Source of the DNA: Verrucomicrobiota bacterium
GTDB taxonomy: Bacteria; Verrucomicrobiota; Verrucomicrobiia; Verrucomicrobiales; DEV007
Direction: 5' to 3'
Length of the DNA: 64,000 nucleotides
Assembly (NCBI GenBank): GCA_024277195.1
Contig: JAJRVS010000139.1
Span: forward strand, 1-64,000
A program made the translations under genes and the position numbers. Positions 16,975 through 26,305 of the stretch are shown piece after piece. Position 1 is the first letter of the stretch, and each line of letters starts with the position of its first letter. The notes below the pieces were generated by a model. That model did no database searches. It was not told the DNA's origin and was given only the letters and a program-made list of their open reading frames with translations.

Positions 16975-18780
16975 TTAAATCGGCATCTCAATGACTTCGA
17001 GTATCTTCAAAGCATTTGTGGTTGTGGCGACCCCAGGGCGAACTTTGTAGTCAAATGTCATCTTCGGTTTTCCATCGGGATCGCGTTCAAAGTGTTCGCG
17101 GAAGTGAATCAAATCGGCATGCTCTGTGAGTTCTTCCACCTCGGCCAGCGCAAGGTCATGGGTAGTGATCGCTCCCATCGCATGGTTGCGGACAAGGTGT
17201 GCAATAACACGTTGCACGATTTCCCGGCGCTCCACAGTATTCGTCCCCTGAAGGATTTCATCGAGCAGAAAAAGCACGATGCGTCCCTTTTTATTCTCTT
17301 CAATGGTGAGGTTTACGATCTGTTTGATACGTTGAAGTTCTGCCATGAAAAAAGAAACTCCGTCAGCCAATGAATCCTGGACGCTCATGCTGGTTGCAAT
17401 CGTCAGCGGCGGAGTAATCAGAGAAGCCGCACAAACCGGCGCCCCGACACGGGCCAGAATGGTGTTCAAACCAATGGAGCGCAACAAGGTGCTTTTTCCT
17501 GCCATATTGGACCCGGTCACAAGAAGAAACCTGCCCTCAGGACCAAGCGAGACATCGTTGCCAACCCTTGAATTTTCGTAAATCAAAGGGTGTCCGAGAT
17601 TTTTTGATTGCAACCCGCCTGACTTCTTAAAATCAGCTAAAGTCCAATCGGGTTCATCGTAGTAGAGATTGGAAATGCTCGTCAGAGCTTCAATCTTGCC
17701 AAGGGCTTCGAACCAGGTGGAGAGCTTTTTCCCGTAACTTGTCTGCCAACTTTCAAGTTTCTTTACAACTTGCAAATCAAACCCGGCAACAGCATTGAGC
17801 AGAGGGTGTATGAGCGATCCCCGAGCAGCTGCGCCGGTGGCAATCGAATTGAACTCTAGCATCGCTTCACTGGCTTCATTAATTTCCGGAATTAATGTTT
17901 CGATTTCCCCAGCCTTAACTGGACAGGACTTTATGTAGTTAAAAATTTCCGCGTAGCTGCGAATTTTTTGATCCACTTTCGCAAGACCCGCGAGGGATTC
18001 ATTAATCGCGACCTTATACTTACAAACGATCGTTATATTTATTCCGATCACAATTAACGCAAAAGGAATAGGAGTTAAAATAAAGGTTAATATAATCGAG
18101 AGCAAGGTGAGCCACGGGGCAAATCGAAGGTATTTGATGAGGGTGTTTTTTTGCGTCAGCCAGATTTTTCTGATCATCCATTGCGGAATGATGACGGCTT
18201 GGTCCACTGCGAGAGTCTCCCCGATCACAGCGAGATTTTGCCTCCAGTCGAGATGTTCGCTGAGAGCTTTTGCAGAAACTTGTCGAAGTCCGATTTCTTC
18301 CGCAGGAGGTTGGTCGATTATCCACTGGGCAAGTGTAGCGCGCCCCTGAGGGGTTCGCTGAGTGGACAAAAGATGGAACAAAGATGCCGGGCCGAACAAA
18401 TCCAAATCCTGGGACTCGGGAAGCTGGCATAATTTGTCGGGCGCCTCAGGAACGGGGAATGCACTCCATTCCCTCCTGATACGATGAAGGGAATGTTGAT
18501 TGAGTTCCGTGAGGATGCGAAACCGGCCTTCTTCCTTAGTGACTTTCCGGTGCTTTATCACCAGAACAACAAACACACAAAAGCACAGCGCACTCATGGC
18601 ATACAAAGCCGCTGCGAACACTGGATGACCATTCCCTAATGTTGCAACAACGCCTGGGGGTAACGCTGCAAGAAAAATTATGAACCGATAGTTTGAAAGT
18701 TTCCCCGACTGGGCAGTGAATTCTTTTTTGCAATCAGAGAATTTTTTGATTCGAGATTGATAGACGGTTTCGCGGAACAT
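16975..18780 (-). CDS. membrane-anchored MutS-family ATPase
   Basis: 601 residues. The C-terminal half is the MutS ATPase domain: Walker A TGSNMAGKST, a following SIGLNTILARVGAPVCA, Walker B LFLLDEILQGTNTVERR, and TTHDLALAEVEEL. The N-terminal part lacks mismatch-recognition domains. It has one hydrophobic pair at about residues 30-75 and another at about 215-250, which would anchor it in the inner membrane. Such membrane MutS homologues are found in several phyla but their job is not known. It is not MutS1 or MutS2 (no Smr domain). The gene is isolated, with a 464-bp gap above it. Confidence 0.87.
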   Translation of the reverse strand: MFRETVYQSRIKKFSDCKKEFTAQSGKLSNYRFIIFLAALPPGVVATLGNGHPVFAAALYAMSALCFCVFVVLVIKHRKVTKEEGRFRILTELNQHSLHRIRREWSAFPVPEAPDKLCQLPESQDLDLFGPASLFHLLSTQRTPQGRATLAQWIIDQPPAEEIGLRQVSAKALSEHLDWRQNLAVIGETLAVDQAVIIPQWMIRKIWLTQKNTLIKYLRFAPWLTLLSIILTFILTPIPFALIVIGINITIVCKYKVAINESLAGLAKVDQKIRSYAEIFNYIKSCPVKAGEIETLIPEINEASEAMLEFNSIATGAAARGSLIHPLLNAVAGFDLQVVKKLESWQTSYGKKLSTWFEALGKIEALTSISNLYYDEPDWTLADFKKSGGLQSKNLGHPLIYENSRVGNDVSLGPEGRFLLVTGSNMAGKSTLLRSIGLNTILARVGAPVCAASLITPPLTIATSMSVQDSLADGVSFFMAELQRIKQIVNLTIEENKKGRIVLFLLDEILQGTNTVERREIVQRVIAHLVRNHAMGAITTHDLALAEVEELTEHADLIHFREHFERDPDGKPKMTFDYKVRPGVATTTNALKILEVIEMPI

Positions 18781-19245
18781 GTGATATTGGTGCGTAATCC
18801 TGTTTATTGGGCAATTTTCCCTGTGCCTTTTACCCCGAACAAAGCAGGAGTCAAAATAGCAGGAGAAACGATGTCAAAAAATGGGAATCAGAAGGTTCTT
18901 GCAATTCATTCACCCATTCTTTGATGCAATCTCCTTTGTTTCAGACTCTTTTCAAGCTCTCGCTATGCTCGGCAACCTTTGATGATGCGATTCATATCCG
19001 AGGTAATTACTCAGTTGTTTTGCGTGAGCTATACTCCTTCATTGTTTTCCTCCACTGCAGAAAACTCTTCAGATAAGACCACCGGAAATTTTTTTTCTTG
19101 CGGTATTTCATATCCTAGATCAGGGGTCAAACCCCATCTATTTTACTTCTTGTGTAGTTTTTCCGCACCACTGCCACGCCTTCTGCCTAATCCACTTTAA
19201 ACAAAAGCGGTTTGTCTCGGGCTTCTTCGCGGCTAAGCTCTCCCC
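18781..19245. other. intergenic region between the mutS-like gene and priA
   Basis: 465 bases between two divergent genes, presumably holding both promoters. The only structure I can support is the short palindrome at 19123-19136, listed separately. Open frames here (for example 18807-19076) look random in composition and have no recognisable motif. Confidence 0.5.
19123..19146. repeat. REP-like palindrome copy
   Basis: GGGGTCAAACCCC followed by ATCTATTTTAC. The GGGG/CCCC palindrome plus a following AT(C/T)T tract resembles two copies at 50861-50885 and 50951-50975, suggesting a dispersed intergenic element. Confidence 0.45.
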
Positions 19246-21504
19246 ATGCAAGCGGCTGCTTACATTGTGATCGATGGCTCTTCCGACCTCGAATTTGACT
19301 ACGCGATTCCCGACGAGATGAAGGAGAACATCGCGGTCGGTTCGCGAGTCGAAGTGAAGCTGCGCAACCGTCCCGCCACCGGCACGGTTTTGGAGATCAA
19401 AGAAATCGATGAACTGGAGTTGTCATTCAAACTCAAACCAATCAGCCGCTTATTAAGCGCCAAACCGGTGCTCACCGCTCCATTGCTCAAATTAGCCCAT
19501 TGGTTATCGGACTATTATTTATCCCCGCTGGAAACTGTCATCCGCAGCATGATCCCACAAGCGGCGCGCGAAGGTGAGGGTGGCGAAAAAACGCGCAAGG
19601 TGGTGCGCCTGATCAAAACTCCATCCGAGGAAGATCTCGCCAAGCTCAAAAAGCGCGCACGGCGGCAGGCGGACGCGCTGGATTATCTGGCTGGACTAAA
19701 ACCCGAGCCGGTCATGACGCTGTCCGAACTGGTCAATTCAATGGGCATCTCGCGTCCCTCGATCAAGGCTCTGGAAGAGCGCGGCTGGGTGCAGATCGAA
19801 ACACAAACTGTACAGCGTGACCCCTACGCTGGCGAAGAATTCCTACCCAGCCCCCCCTTGACTCTCAACCCCGAACAAAAAGTCGCGCTCGACGCAGTTC
19901 TCGCGGCGAAGAAAAACCCCAAGCGCAAACCCATTCTACTCTCCGGAGTGACCGGATCGGGAAAAACCGAAGTTTATCTGCAGGCGATCCAACACTGCAT
20001 CGACCAAGGCAAAGGAGCCATCGTATTAGTGCCGGAAATTTCCCTGACCCCGCAAACTGCCGAACGTTTCAAACGCCGTTTTGCGGCGATTCAGGATCAG
20101 GTCGCTATTTTACACAGTCACCTCTCGGCAGGCGAACGCCTCGATGAATGGCGTAAGGTGCTCGCTCGCAAAGCGCGCATCGTCATCGGCGCGCGCAGCG
20201 CGATTTTTGCCCCGGTCGATAATCTCGGTCTGATCATCGTTGATGAGGAACACGAAAATTCCTACAAGCAGGAAAGTCCACCGAGATACCACGCGCGGGA
20301 TCTCGCAGTGGTGCGCTCACATATCGAAGACTGCCCGGTGGTACTCGGCAGCGCAACACCCTCTCTCGAATCCTGGAACAATGCCCTGCACGGCAAATAC
20401 GATGTGGTTAAAATGAAGCTGCGTGTCGATGACCGCGAGTTACCGCTGATCCGCGTGCTCGACCTGCGCATGGAATCTCGCCGTGGCGGTGCGCGTTCCG
20501 GCCCGGCCATCCTTTCATTAAAACTGCGTCAAGCCATCGAAAAGCGTTTGGAAAATGATGAGCAAACCATCCTCTTCCTCAACCGTCGGGGATTCTCAAG
20601 ATCTCTGTTATGCCCTGAATGTGGCAAAGTGGTCGAGTGCCGTCATTGCAGTCTGCCGATGACTTTTCATCGCAAGGAAGAACGCCTCACTTGCCACGTC
20701 TGCGGATTCGCCCGCATCGTGCCCAAACGCTGTCCCGAATGCAAGGCCCGCGCCATCAGTCTGGTGGGATTTGGCACGGAAAAAGTCGAAGAAGTTTTGC
20801 GCAAGGTTTTCAGCGATGCTCGCATCGCACGGGTTGACACCGATACGATGAAACGCAAAAACCAATTGAAAGACACCCTCAGTGCTTTTAAGGCTCGCAA
20901 GATCGACATCCTGATCGGCACTCAAATGATCGCCAAGGGACTGCACTTTCCCAACGTCACTCTAGTCGGCATCCTCAACGCCGACATCGGTCTGCATGTG
21001 CCTGATTTTCGCGCTGGTGAACGCACCTTTCAACTGCTGACCCAAGTCGCCGGACGCGCCGGACGCGGCGAACTCTCAGGCGAAGTGGTGGTGCAGACTT
21101 TCACCCCCCACCATCCCTCGATCGCCTATGCCCGTCACCATGATTTCGAAGGTTACGCCGAGCAGGAATTGGAATTCCGCAAGCAGTTCAACTTCCCACC
21201 CTACCCGCACATGGTCATGCTCACCGTGCGTTCCACCCACATGACCCGCGCCGAGTTCTCGCTCAAAACCCTACACCTGCGTCTCACCAAAGCTCTGCCG
21301 AAGGACAACCCCGATCAGATCATCATTTCCGATCCGGTGCCATCGCCACTGGTCAAATCCCACGACCAGTTCCGTTTTCAGATCACCCTGCGCGCTAACA
21401 ATGCGCGCAAAATGACCGCACTGATCCGTGGAGTGATGAAAAAAATGTCCTTCCCTGCGGATGTGATTGCCACCGTCGATGTCGACCCTTATTCTTTAGG
21501 ATAA
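19246..21504 (+). CDS. priA: primosomal protein N' (PriA helicase)
   Basis: A 3'-5' DNA helicase that restarts collapsed replication forks. At 752 residues it is close to E. coli PriA. The N-terminal 3'-DNA-binding domain begins AAYIVIDGSSDLEFDYAIP. Walker A is GVTGSGKTEVY, and the DEEH box is VDEEHENSYKQ. Two zinc-binding clusters are seen (CPECGKVVECRHC and CHVCGFARIVPKRCPEC). Late helicase motifs are GTQMIAKGLHFPNVTLVG and TQVAGRAGRGE. The aspartate-containing stretch NADIGLHVPDFRAGER is typical. The start is the only reasonable ATG. It appears to be a single-gene unit. Confidence 0.96.
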   Translation: MQAAAYIVIDGSSDLEFDYAIPDEMKENIAVGSRVEVKLRNRPATGTVLEIKEIDELELSFKLKPISRLLSAKPVLTAPLLKLAHWLSDYYLSPLETVIRSMIPQAAREGEGGEKTRKVVRLIKTPSEEDLAKLKKRARRQADALDYLAGLKPEPVMTLSELVNSMGISRPSIKALEERGWVQIETQTVQRDPYAGEEFLPSPPLTLNPEQKVALDAVLAAKKNPKRKPILLSGVTGSGKTEVYLQAIQHCIDQGKGAIVLVPEISLTPQTAERFKRRFAAIQDQVAILHSHLSAGERLDEWRKVLARKARIVIGARSAIFAPVDNLGLIIVDEEHENSYKQESPPRYHARDLAVVRSHIEDCPVVLGSATPSLESWNNALHGKYDVVKMKLRVDDRELPLIRVLDLRMESRRGGARSGPAILSLKLRQAIEKRLENDEQTILFLNRRGFSRSLLCPECGKVVECRHCSLPMTFHRKEERLTCHVCGFARIVPKRCPECKARAISLVGFGTEKVEEVLRKVFSDARIARVDTDTMKRKNQLKDTLSAFKARKIDILIGTQMIAKGLHFPNVTLVGILNADIGLHVPDFRAGERTFQLLTQVAGRAGRGELSGEVVVQTFTPHHPSIAYARHHDFEGYAEQELEFRKQFNFPPYPHMVMLTVRSTHMTRAEFSLKTLHLRLTKALPKDNPDQIIISDPVPSPLVKSHDQFRFQITLRANNARKMTALIRGVMKKMSFPADVIATVDVDPYSLG

Positions 21505-21577
21505 CCTGCCCAGGAAATATTGGCAGCTGAATTTTCCGCTCAAAAAATACGGGTGGGAAAGCCTTTCCTGCTTTGCC

Positions 21578-23959
21578 TCAGAGTTTTGGCCCCGTAGCCC
21601 CGATCAATAAGTGACGCAGATCCTTTCCCGTTAGTTGGTCGTAAGCGCGAATCACGGTTTCAGTATTGGTACGGTTCCACTGGGTTTGATTGATTTTCGA
21701 GATCCAGTTCGCTATGAATTTTGTATCCCGGCCTTTGGTCGCTTCCAGCAGAGCTTTGGTGGCATAATGATAATACGCAGCACCGAGCCCTTCCGCCTCG
21801 GCGACAGATTCGTTTTCCACTTCGGCTGCAGCCCATTTGAGTAGGTTTACTTTGCTTAGGTGCCGCTTCGATTCTTCTTCTGGAAACATGGAAAAAAAGG
21901 TTTCCATTCCCACCTTCTTTCCAAAGCGACGGTCACATTCACGAATTGCGATCACATTGGCCAGGCCATCACAAAACCATCGGCGATCATCGCTTGCAAT
22001 CGTATCACGGAGCAGGTCGGCCTCGACCACCCCATGGACCACCACGAAAAAAGACTGCTCGTCCGTGAGCAGGCGTGTAGTTTTCCCGGTCAACTGTTCC
22101 GGAGTGATGGTATCAGCTGATTCGGTCAACTGTTTCACCATAACATCACCTTTCCTGATCGCCGCGATTTGCTCCTCGATGGATCCCTTCACAACCTTTC
22201 CCGCCTCTTTGATTACCACTGGAAAAAATTTCGACGGAACCGAATCAATAGCAGCCACCACATCATCAACGGTAGCCGATGCTCCATAACTGAATTCAAA
22301 ATTATACAACACGGTGTCTTCCTCTTTGTTCAGGGTGAAATCCGGAACATCAACTCCCAGCTTGATTAGACTTTTCAGATCTTGCTTGAACCAGATTTGA
22401 ATTTCATTGCCGTCAAAAACACGAACCACAAGTTGCCCTAAATTTGCCATCACGGCAGCTTGAGTCGCCCACAATCGCATTTCTTCTTCGCTCCCTGTGA
22501 AGCCATATTGTTGGAGCGACAGACTGTCTTGCTTGCTGATTTTTATAGGCTGAACCAAAGGCGCATCAAAACGCTTTTTGATCTCTTGCCGTGCTACAGC
22601 TAATTTCTCCGCCCACTCCGGCCCTATCTTTTCTACGGCTTCTGACAACACTCTGGGGAATGAAAGCGTCAGCCCGCTGATTTTGCGTTTGATATAGTCA
22701 TCAGGCCAAACAAACGGTTTTTTCTTTTGCTCTCCTTTTTCCAGAGACTCATTCTCCACCATTTCTATCAGGCGGGCTTTCGTCTCCGACAGATGTTTTT
22801 CAATGTTCGGGTAAGTTTTATGCAGGGCTGAAACGAATTCTTCGCGGTTCAACCCTCGCTCGGGGATCACAATGCCGTGTTTTCTGAATTCAACAAAAAG
22901 GGCTTTGTCATTGTCCGAATCCTGCGCCGCCATGAACACGGCCATCATGATGACTCGTCCTGCCGCATCGATTAGTTCAGGGTCGTCCGTACGCAGTGGA
23001 TTCATCTTGGTGATTTTCTCTAACAGCATCGCCGTATTTTCGCCATTATCCGGAGGTTGAAAATAGAATAAAGGCCCCATTAATTGAGAGAAATTTTCCC
23101 TTTCGGATAGTAGTATATGCAAGAGCAAGTAATAACGGGCAACTCCACGGGTGAACGATTCCGGTGTATTTTCGGCAAAATACCGAGCCTCTATTTCATG
23201 CCGGAGCAAGCTTTCGATCACTTCTTTAAAAACCAAATAGGTAGCAAGCTGAGTTCCCATCCGGTCTTGTTGCTGGGAGATAACGAGTAATAATTTAGTG
23301 AGGTCTTCCGCAACGGTTTCAGCGGATTTGCCAGGTTTCCCCAACAGTGGAATATCCAGACGAAACGCTTCCAGTTTTTCAATACTCGGGCGCAGCTTGC
23401 CAATTCCAATACCCAGCTCTCCCACAAAGGGAGGAAACAAAGAAATATTAAAGCTCCCGTCCGGATCCGGTAAAAACTGAATCTCCGGAAATGTGATTTC
23501 ACGGGTATCAGTATTCAGAAAGGGTTCGAGCGTTGCATGATTCCACAAGTGGATCTCCCGCATATCCCCGGACCACCGAATCCACTGATGGGAGATTTTT
23601 TGAACCTTCAACAGCTCTTTTTCGAAAGCGTCGCTGAACCCTGCGCTGACTTCATCTATTCCCAGTAACTTTTGTATAAGCTTTTTGAACTCCGGTTCGA
23701 GGCCGGGAAATGTTTCGTTCATTTCCTTCGCCACCATCGCAGCATGCTCCTGCCGAGCATCCTGGTGGATTTTAAAAACCGGCAATAAAAGCTGAATCAA
23801 ATCTTCTTCATCGACAGGAAAGACAATTTTCATCCCATCGATGACGATGGTTTTTTCTCTCTTCGTTCCTAGACCTGAAAGCGAATTTGTGAAATTTTGA
23901 GCTGTTGCTGGCACAATGAATACCAGCAAAATAACTCCGATATACAATAGCTTCTTCAT
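21578..23959 (-). CDS. large exported protein with a degenerate metallopeptidase-like C-terminus
   Basis: 793 residues from ATG 23959, where a signal peptide starts (MKKLLYIGVILLVFIVPATA) after an AAAGG ribosome-binding site. The family is not recognised. The middle is helical and rich in charged residues. Near the C-terminus HGVVEADL (H642) followed about 20 residues later by RRWFCDGLANVIA resembles the HExxH and W-x-x-E-G-L-A pair of peptidase-MA-like zinc peptidases. Here the first catalytic Glu is Gly, the second His is Glu, and the third-ligand Glu is Asp, so zinc hydrolysis is unlikely. The resemblance is an inference from two short motifs. Confidence 0.8.
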   Translation of the reverse strand: MKKLLYIGVILLVFIVPATAQNFTNSLSGLGTKREKTIVIDGMKIVFPVDEEDLIQLLLPVFKIHQDARQEHAAMVAKEMNETFPGLEPEFKKLIQKLLGIDEVSAGFSDAFEKELLKVQKISHQWIRWSGDMREIHLWNHATLEPFLNTDTREITFPEIQFLPDPDGSFNISLFPPFVGELGIGIGKLRPSIEKLEAFRLDIPLLGKPGKSAETVAEDLTKLLLVISQQQDRMGTQLATYLVFKEVIESLLRHEIEARYFAENTPESFTRGVARYYLLLHILLSERENFSQLMGPLFYFQPPDNGENTAMLLEKITKMNPLRTDDPELIDAAGRVIMMAVFMAAQDSDNDKALFVEFRKHGIVIPERGLNREEFVSALHKTYPNIEKHLSETKARLIEMVENESLEKGEQKKKPFVWPDDYIKRKISGLTLSFPRVLSEAVEKIGPEWAEKLAVARQEIKKRFDAPLVQPIKISKQDSLSLQQYGFTGSEEEMRLWATQAAVMANLGQLVVRVFDGNEIQIWFKQDLKSLIKLGVDVPDFTLNKEEDTVLYNFEFSYGASATVDDVVAAIDSVPSKFFPVVIKEAGKVVKGSIEEQIAAIRKGDVMVKQLTESADTITPEQLTGKTTRLLTDEQSFFVVVHGVVEADLLRDTIASDDRRWFCDGLANVIAIRECDRRFGKKVGMETFFSMFPEEESKRHLSKVNLLKWAAAEVENESVAEAEGLGAAYYHYATKALLEATKGRDTKFIANWISKINQTQWNRTNTETVIRAYDQLTGKDLRHLLIGATGPKL

Positions 23960-23996
23960 TGGAACCTTTGGGGGTCGGAGACAAAATTCCGGCAAT

Positions 23997-24266
23997 CTAC
24001 TTCTCCAAAACTTCGGCATCATATCCATCGAGAGTAGCGCTTAAAGCCAGCTTAATTTTTGCGCTGGACGGAAACGCCTCTTTCCAACCTGCCGCCCAAC
24101 TGCTGGAAATTTGCTTTTTTACCTCCCCTGCTCTCTTGCCCACCATAATATGAGCGAAAGAGATTTGTTTACCGAAGCGTGGTTGGAGGGGGGCACCAAT
24201 GTGGAAGCAGTGAATCCAGTTCATTGCTGAAATTACAACACAGGAGATTTTTTTCGTCAAGCCCAA
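23997..24266 (-). CDS. small hypothetical protein, doubtful
   Basis: An 89-codon frame 37 bp upstream of the large exported protein, in the same direction. The C-terminal half (AGWKEAFPSSAKIKLALSATLDGYDAEVLEK region) looks protein-like, with alternating helix and charge. It may be the end of a decayed gene rather than a working one. No family is recognised. Confidence 0.25.
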   Translation of the reverse strand: MGLTKKISCVVISAMNWIHCFHIGAPLQPRFGKQISFAHIMVGKRAGEVKKQISSSWAAGWKEAFPSSAKIKLALSATLDGYDAEVLEK

Positions 24267-24374
24267 TGCCCATCCAAATCAGGATTCTCGGAACCTTTCA
24301 AATTGATCACCCTTCCCTTCGTATGTGATCACCATCATCGATGTCGATCCTAATTCTTTGAAACAAAGAGGCAC

Positions 24375-24406
24375 TTGACTAATAACTTGACTTATAGTTG
24401 ACTAAT
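24375..24406 (+). promoter_or_regulatory. triple direct repeat TTGACTWAT at the fic start, candidate operator
   Basis: TTGACTAAT (24375-24383), TTGACTTAT (24387-24395) and TTGACTAAT (24398-24406) repeat at 12- and 11-bp steps, about one helical turn. The last copy overlaps the TTG proposed as the fic start. The Fic protein ends in a winged helix, so self-regulation is plausible. Confidence 0.55.
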
Positions 24407-25417
24407 CGTGTGTCTTACCAACCACAATTTGAAATCAGTGTCGAGCTTCTCTCTTTAGTTGAAGAGATCACCACCTTGCGTGAGCGTATTCAAGGCGCAT
24501 CGGTGGCACTATCATGGATTCCAGCACTGCAAAAGGACACACGAACTCGAAATGTCCATGCTTCAACAGCAATCGAGGGCAACCCTTTAACCTTACCACA
24601 AGTTCGCGCGATTGCAGAAGGACGGGAACTAGCGGGATCCGATATTCATTCTCAACGCGAAATAACTAACTATTTTGCGGGACTGCGTTTTGTGGAAAAA
24701 AATGCACAGCTTAAAGCGATTAGCCACGAACACCTGTTTAGATTGCACCATATTTTAGCTGAAGGTGTTATGGATCAAGGTGAAGCCGGTCGCTATAGAA
24801 GCATTGCTGTGCAAGTAGGAAATCATCTGCCGCCTGCAGTAAATGATGTATCGCCCTTGATGTTCGAACTTCTTGAATGGTGGAATAATTCCACATCAAA
24901 AATATCCCCTATTCTGAGCTCGGCTATTTTGCACTATCGTTTTGAGCACATTCATCCATTTGCAGACGGCAACGGTCGAACGGGTCGAGCTCTTGCCTTA
25001 TGGGAACTTTATCGCCGGGGATTTGATTCCCACCATATTTTTTCAGTTGATGAATACTACTGGGAGGATCGTTCAGCCTATTACGCCGCTCTTGATCAAG
25101 TTCGTCTCGCTGGAGAAAATTTGACTGGATGGTTGGAGTATTCTGCGAAAGGCTTAAAACAAACGTTGCAGCAAGTTTGGTTGCGTTTACAACGGTTCCA
25201 AAGTCGCGATTTAAAAAAAATCACCCTCACCCCCCGTCAGGAAACACTGCTCGAATTGTTACAAGATCATGGCAGTATGGCTCCTAACGAAATATGGGAA
25301 ACTCTCAAAATCTCCAGACAGGGCGCGATGAATTTGATCAACCCTTTGCTCGAAACCGGATTGATTGAGAAAAAAGGGACAAAAAAGTCAGGGCGCTATT
25401 TTTTAACCCAGCGATAG
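24398..25417 (+). CDS. Fic-family protein with winged-helix C-terminus
   Basis: 339 residues from TTG 24398. GTG 24410 is an equally possible start, and there is no ATG. The Fic core motif HPFADGNGRTGR (186-197) is intact, so AMP or another nucleotide group can be transferred to a target protein. An inhibitory motif STAIEGN (56-62, Glu60) precedes it, marking a self-inhibited class II Fic protein with no separate antitoxin. Residues about 275-337 (ITLTPRQETLLELLQDHGSM, LKISRQGAMNLINPLLETGL) form a winged helix. The upstream triple repeat suggests autoregulation. It is followed closely by yicC but probably has its own control. Confidence 0.92.
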   Translation: MTNRVSYQPQFEISVELLSLVEEITTLRERIQGASVALSWIPALQKDTRTRNVHASTAIEGNPLTLPQVRAIAEGRELAGSDIHSQREITNYFAGLRFVEKNAQLKAISHEHLFRLHHILAEGVMDQGEAGRYRSIAVQVGNHLPPAVNDVSPLMFELLEWWNNSTSKISPILSSAILHYRFEHIHPFADGNGRTGRALALWELYRRGFDSHHIFSVDEYYWEDRSAYYAALDQVRLAGENLTGWLEYSAKGLKQTLQQVWLRLQRFQSRDLKKITLTPRQETLLELLQDHGSMAPNEIWETLKISRQGAMNLINPLLETGLIEKKGTKKSGRYFLTQR

Positions 25418-25427
25418 AAAAACATTT

Positions 25428-26303
25428 ATGAGAAGCATGACAGGATACGGCAGGGCCGAGCAGACGATCGACGGTTGGCAGATCACCATCGAGATCGCAG
25501 CGGTGAATCGCAAACAAACGGACATCGTTTTGCATTTGCCTTCGGGACTAGCGGCACTTGAGGCCGATTTGAAAAAACAAATCGCACAACAAGTGCTGCG
25601 CGGACGAGCCACGGCGCGCGTTACGATTGAGTCCACTGACAGCGGTTCGAGCGAAATCCATCTGGACGAAAGTCTTGCCACTCAATATCTGACGCTCATT
25701 CAGTCCTTGGAAAAACAAAGCGGTCGCGCCATCCTGACTTCCGGCGCGGATCTGTTACGGGTGCCTGGCGCTTTTACTTTCGAATCCAAAAACCTGCCCG
25801 CTGATGAACTGCAGGACAGTATCGGCAAAGTCCTCACTGAAGGTCTTGATGCGTTAATAAAAATGCAGGATGCCGAAGGGAAAAATCTACATGAAGACCT
25901 GGAAGCCCGGCTGAAATTCATAGAGAACAAACTCGAACAAATTGCCGCCGCCTCTCCCGCCGTGGTCGAACGCTACCGCAAAAATCTACACCAACGTCTC
26001 ACCGAAGCCGGGCTCGATTTAGATCTCAATGATGAACGTTTATTAAGGGAAATCGGACTTTTTGCCGACCGTTGTGACGTCAGTGAGGAGATCACACGTG
26101 CCAAAAGCCACATCAAACAGTTCAGAACTTACATGAATGCGGAAGACGCCGTCGGCCGCTCACTGGATTTTCTTTGTCAGGAATTTAATCGCGAAGTCAA
26201 TACCATCGGCTCCAAAGCCAATGACGCCCAACTCGCCCAACATGTGGTCGAAACCAAGACAGAGCTGGAAAAAATACGCGAGCAGGTGCAGAATATCCAA
26301 TAA
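25428..26303 (+). CDS. yicC: YicC-family endoribonuclease
   Basis: 291 residues beginning MRSMTGYGRAE, the family's hallmark N-terminus. The C-terminal block is also typical: ERLLREIGLFADRCDVSEEITR, KSHIKQF, GRSLDFLCQEFNREVNTIGSKA. YicC proteins are RNA-cleaving enzymes implicated in small-RNA turnover in E. coli. It lies 2 bp before gmk, a neighbour arrangement common in bacteria, so the two are co-transcribed. Confidence 0.95.
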   Translation: MRSMTGYGRAEQTIDGWQITIEIAAVNRKQTDIVLHLPSGLAALEADLKKQIAQQVLRGRATARVTIESTDSGSSEIHLDESLATQYLTLIQSLEKQSGRAILTSGADLLRVPGAFTFESKNLPADELQDSIGKVLTEGLDALIKMQDAEGKNLHEDLEARLKFIENKLEQIAAASPAVVERYRKNLHQRLTEAGLDLDLNDERLLREIGLFADRCDVSEEITRAKSHIKQFRTYMNAEDAVGRSLDFLCQEFNREVNTIGSKANDAQLAQHVVETKTELEKIREQVQNIQ

Positions 26304-26305
26304 TC

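Noticed and set aside
18807-19200. Overlapping small frames between the mutS-like gene and priA
   Set aside because: No conserved motif, mixed reading frames, and an intergenic palindrome inside them; best read as non-coding.
21540-21577. Palindrome GGAAAGCCTTTCC as a priA terminator
   Set aside because: It has almost no loop and no T run, so I could not support it as a terminator.
24398-25417. Fic toxin-antitoxin pair (separate FicA)
   Set aside because: The inhibitory STAIEGN motif is inside the Fic protein, so no separate antitoxin is expected, and none is adjacent.
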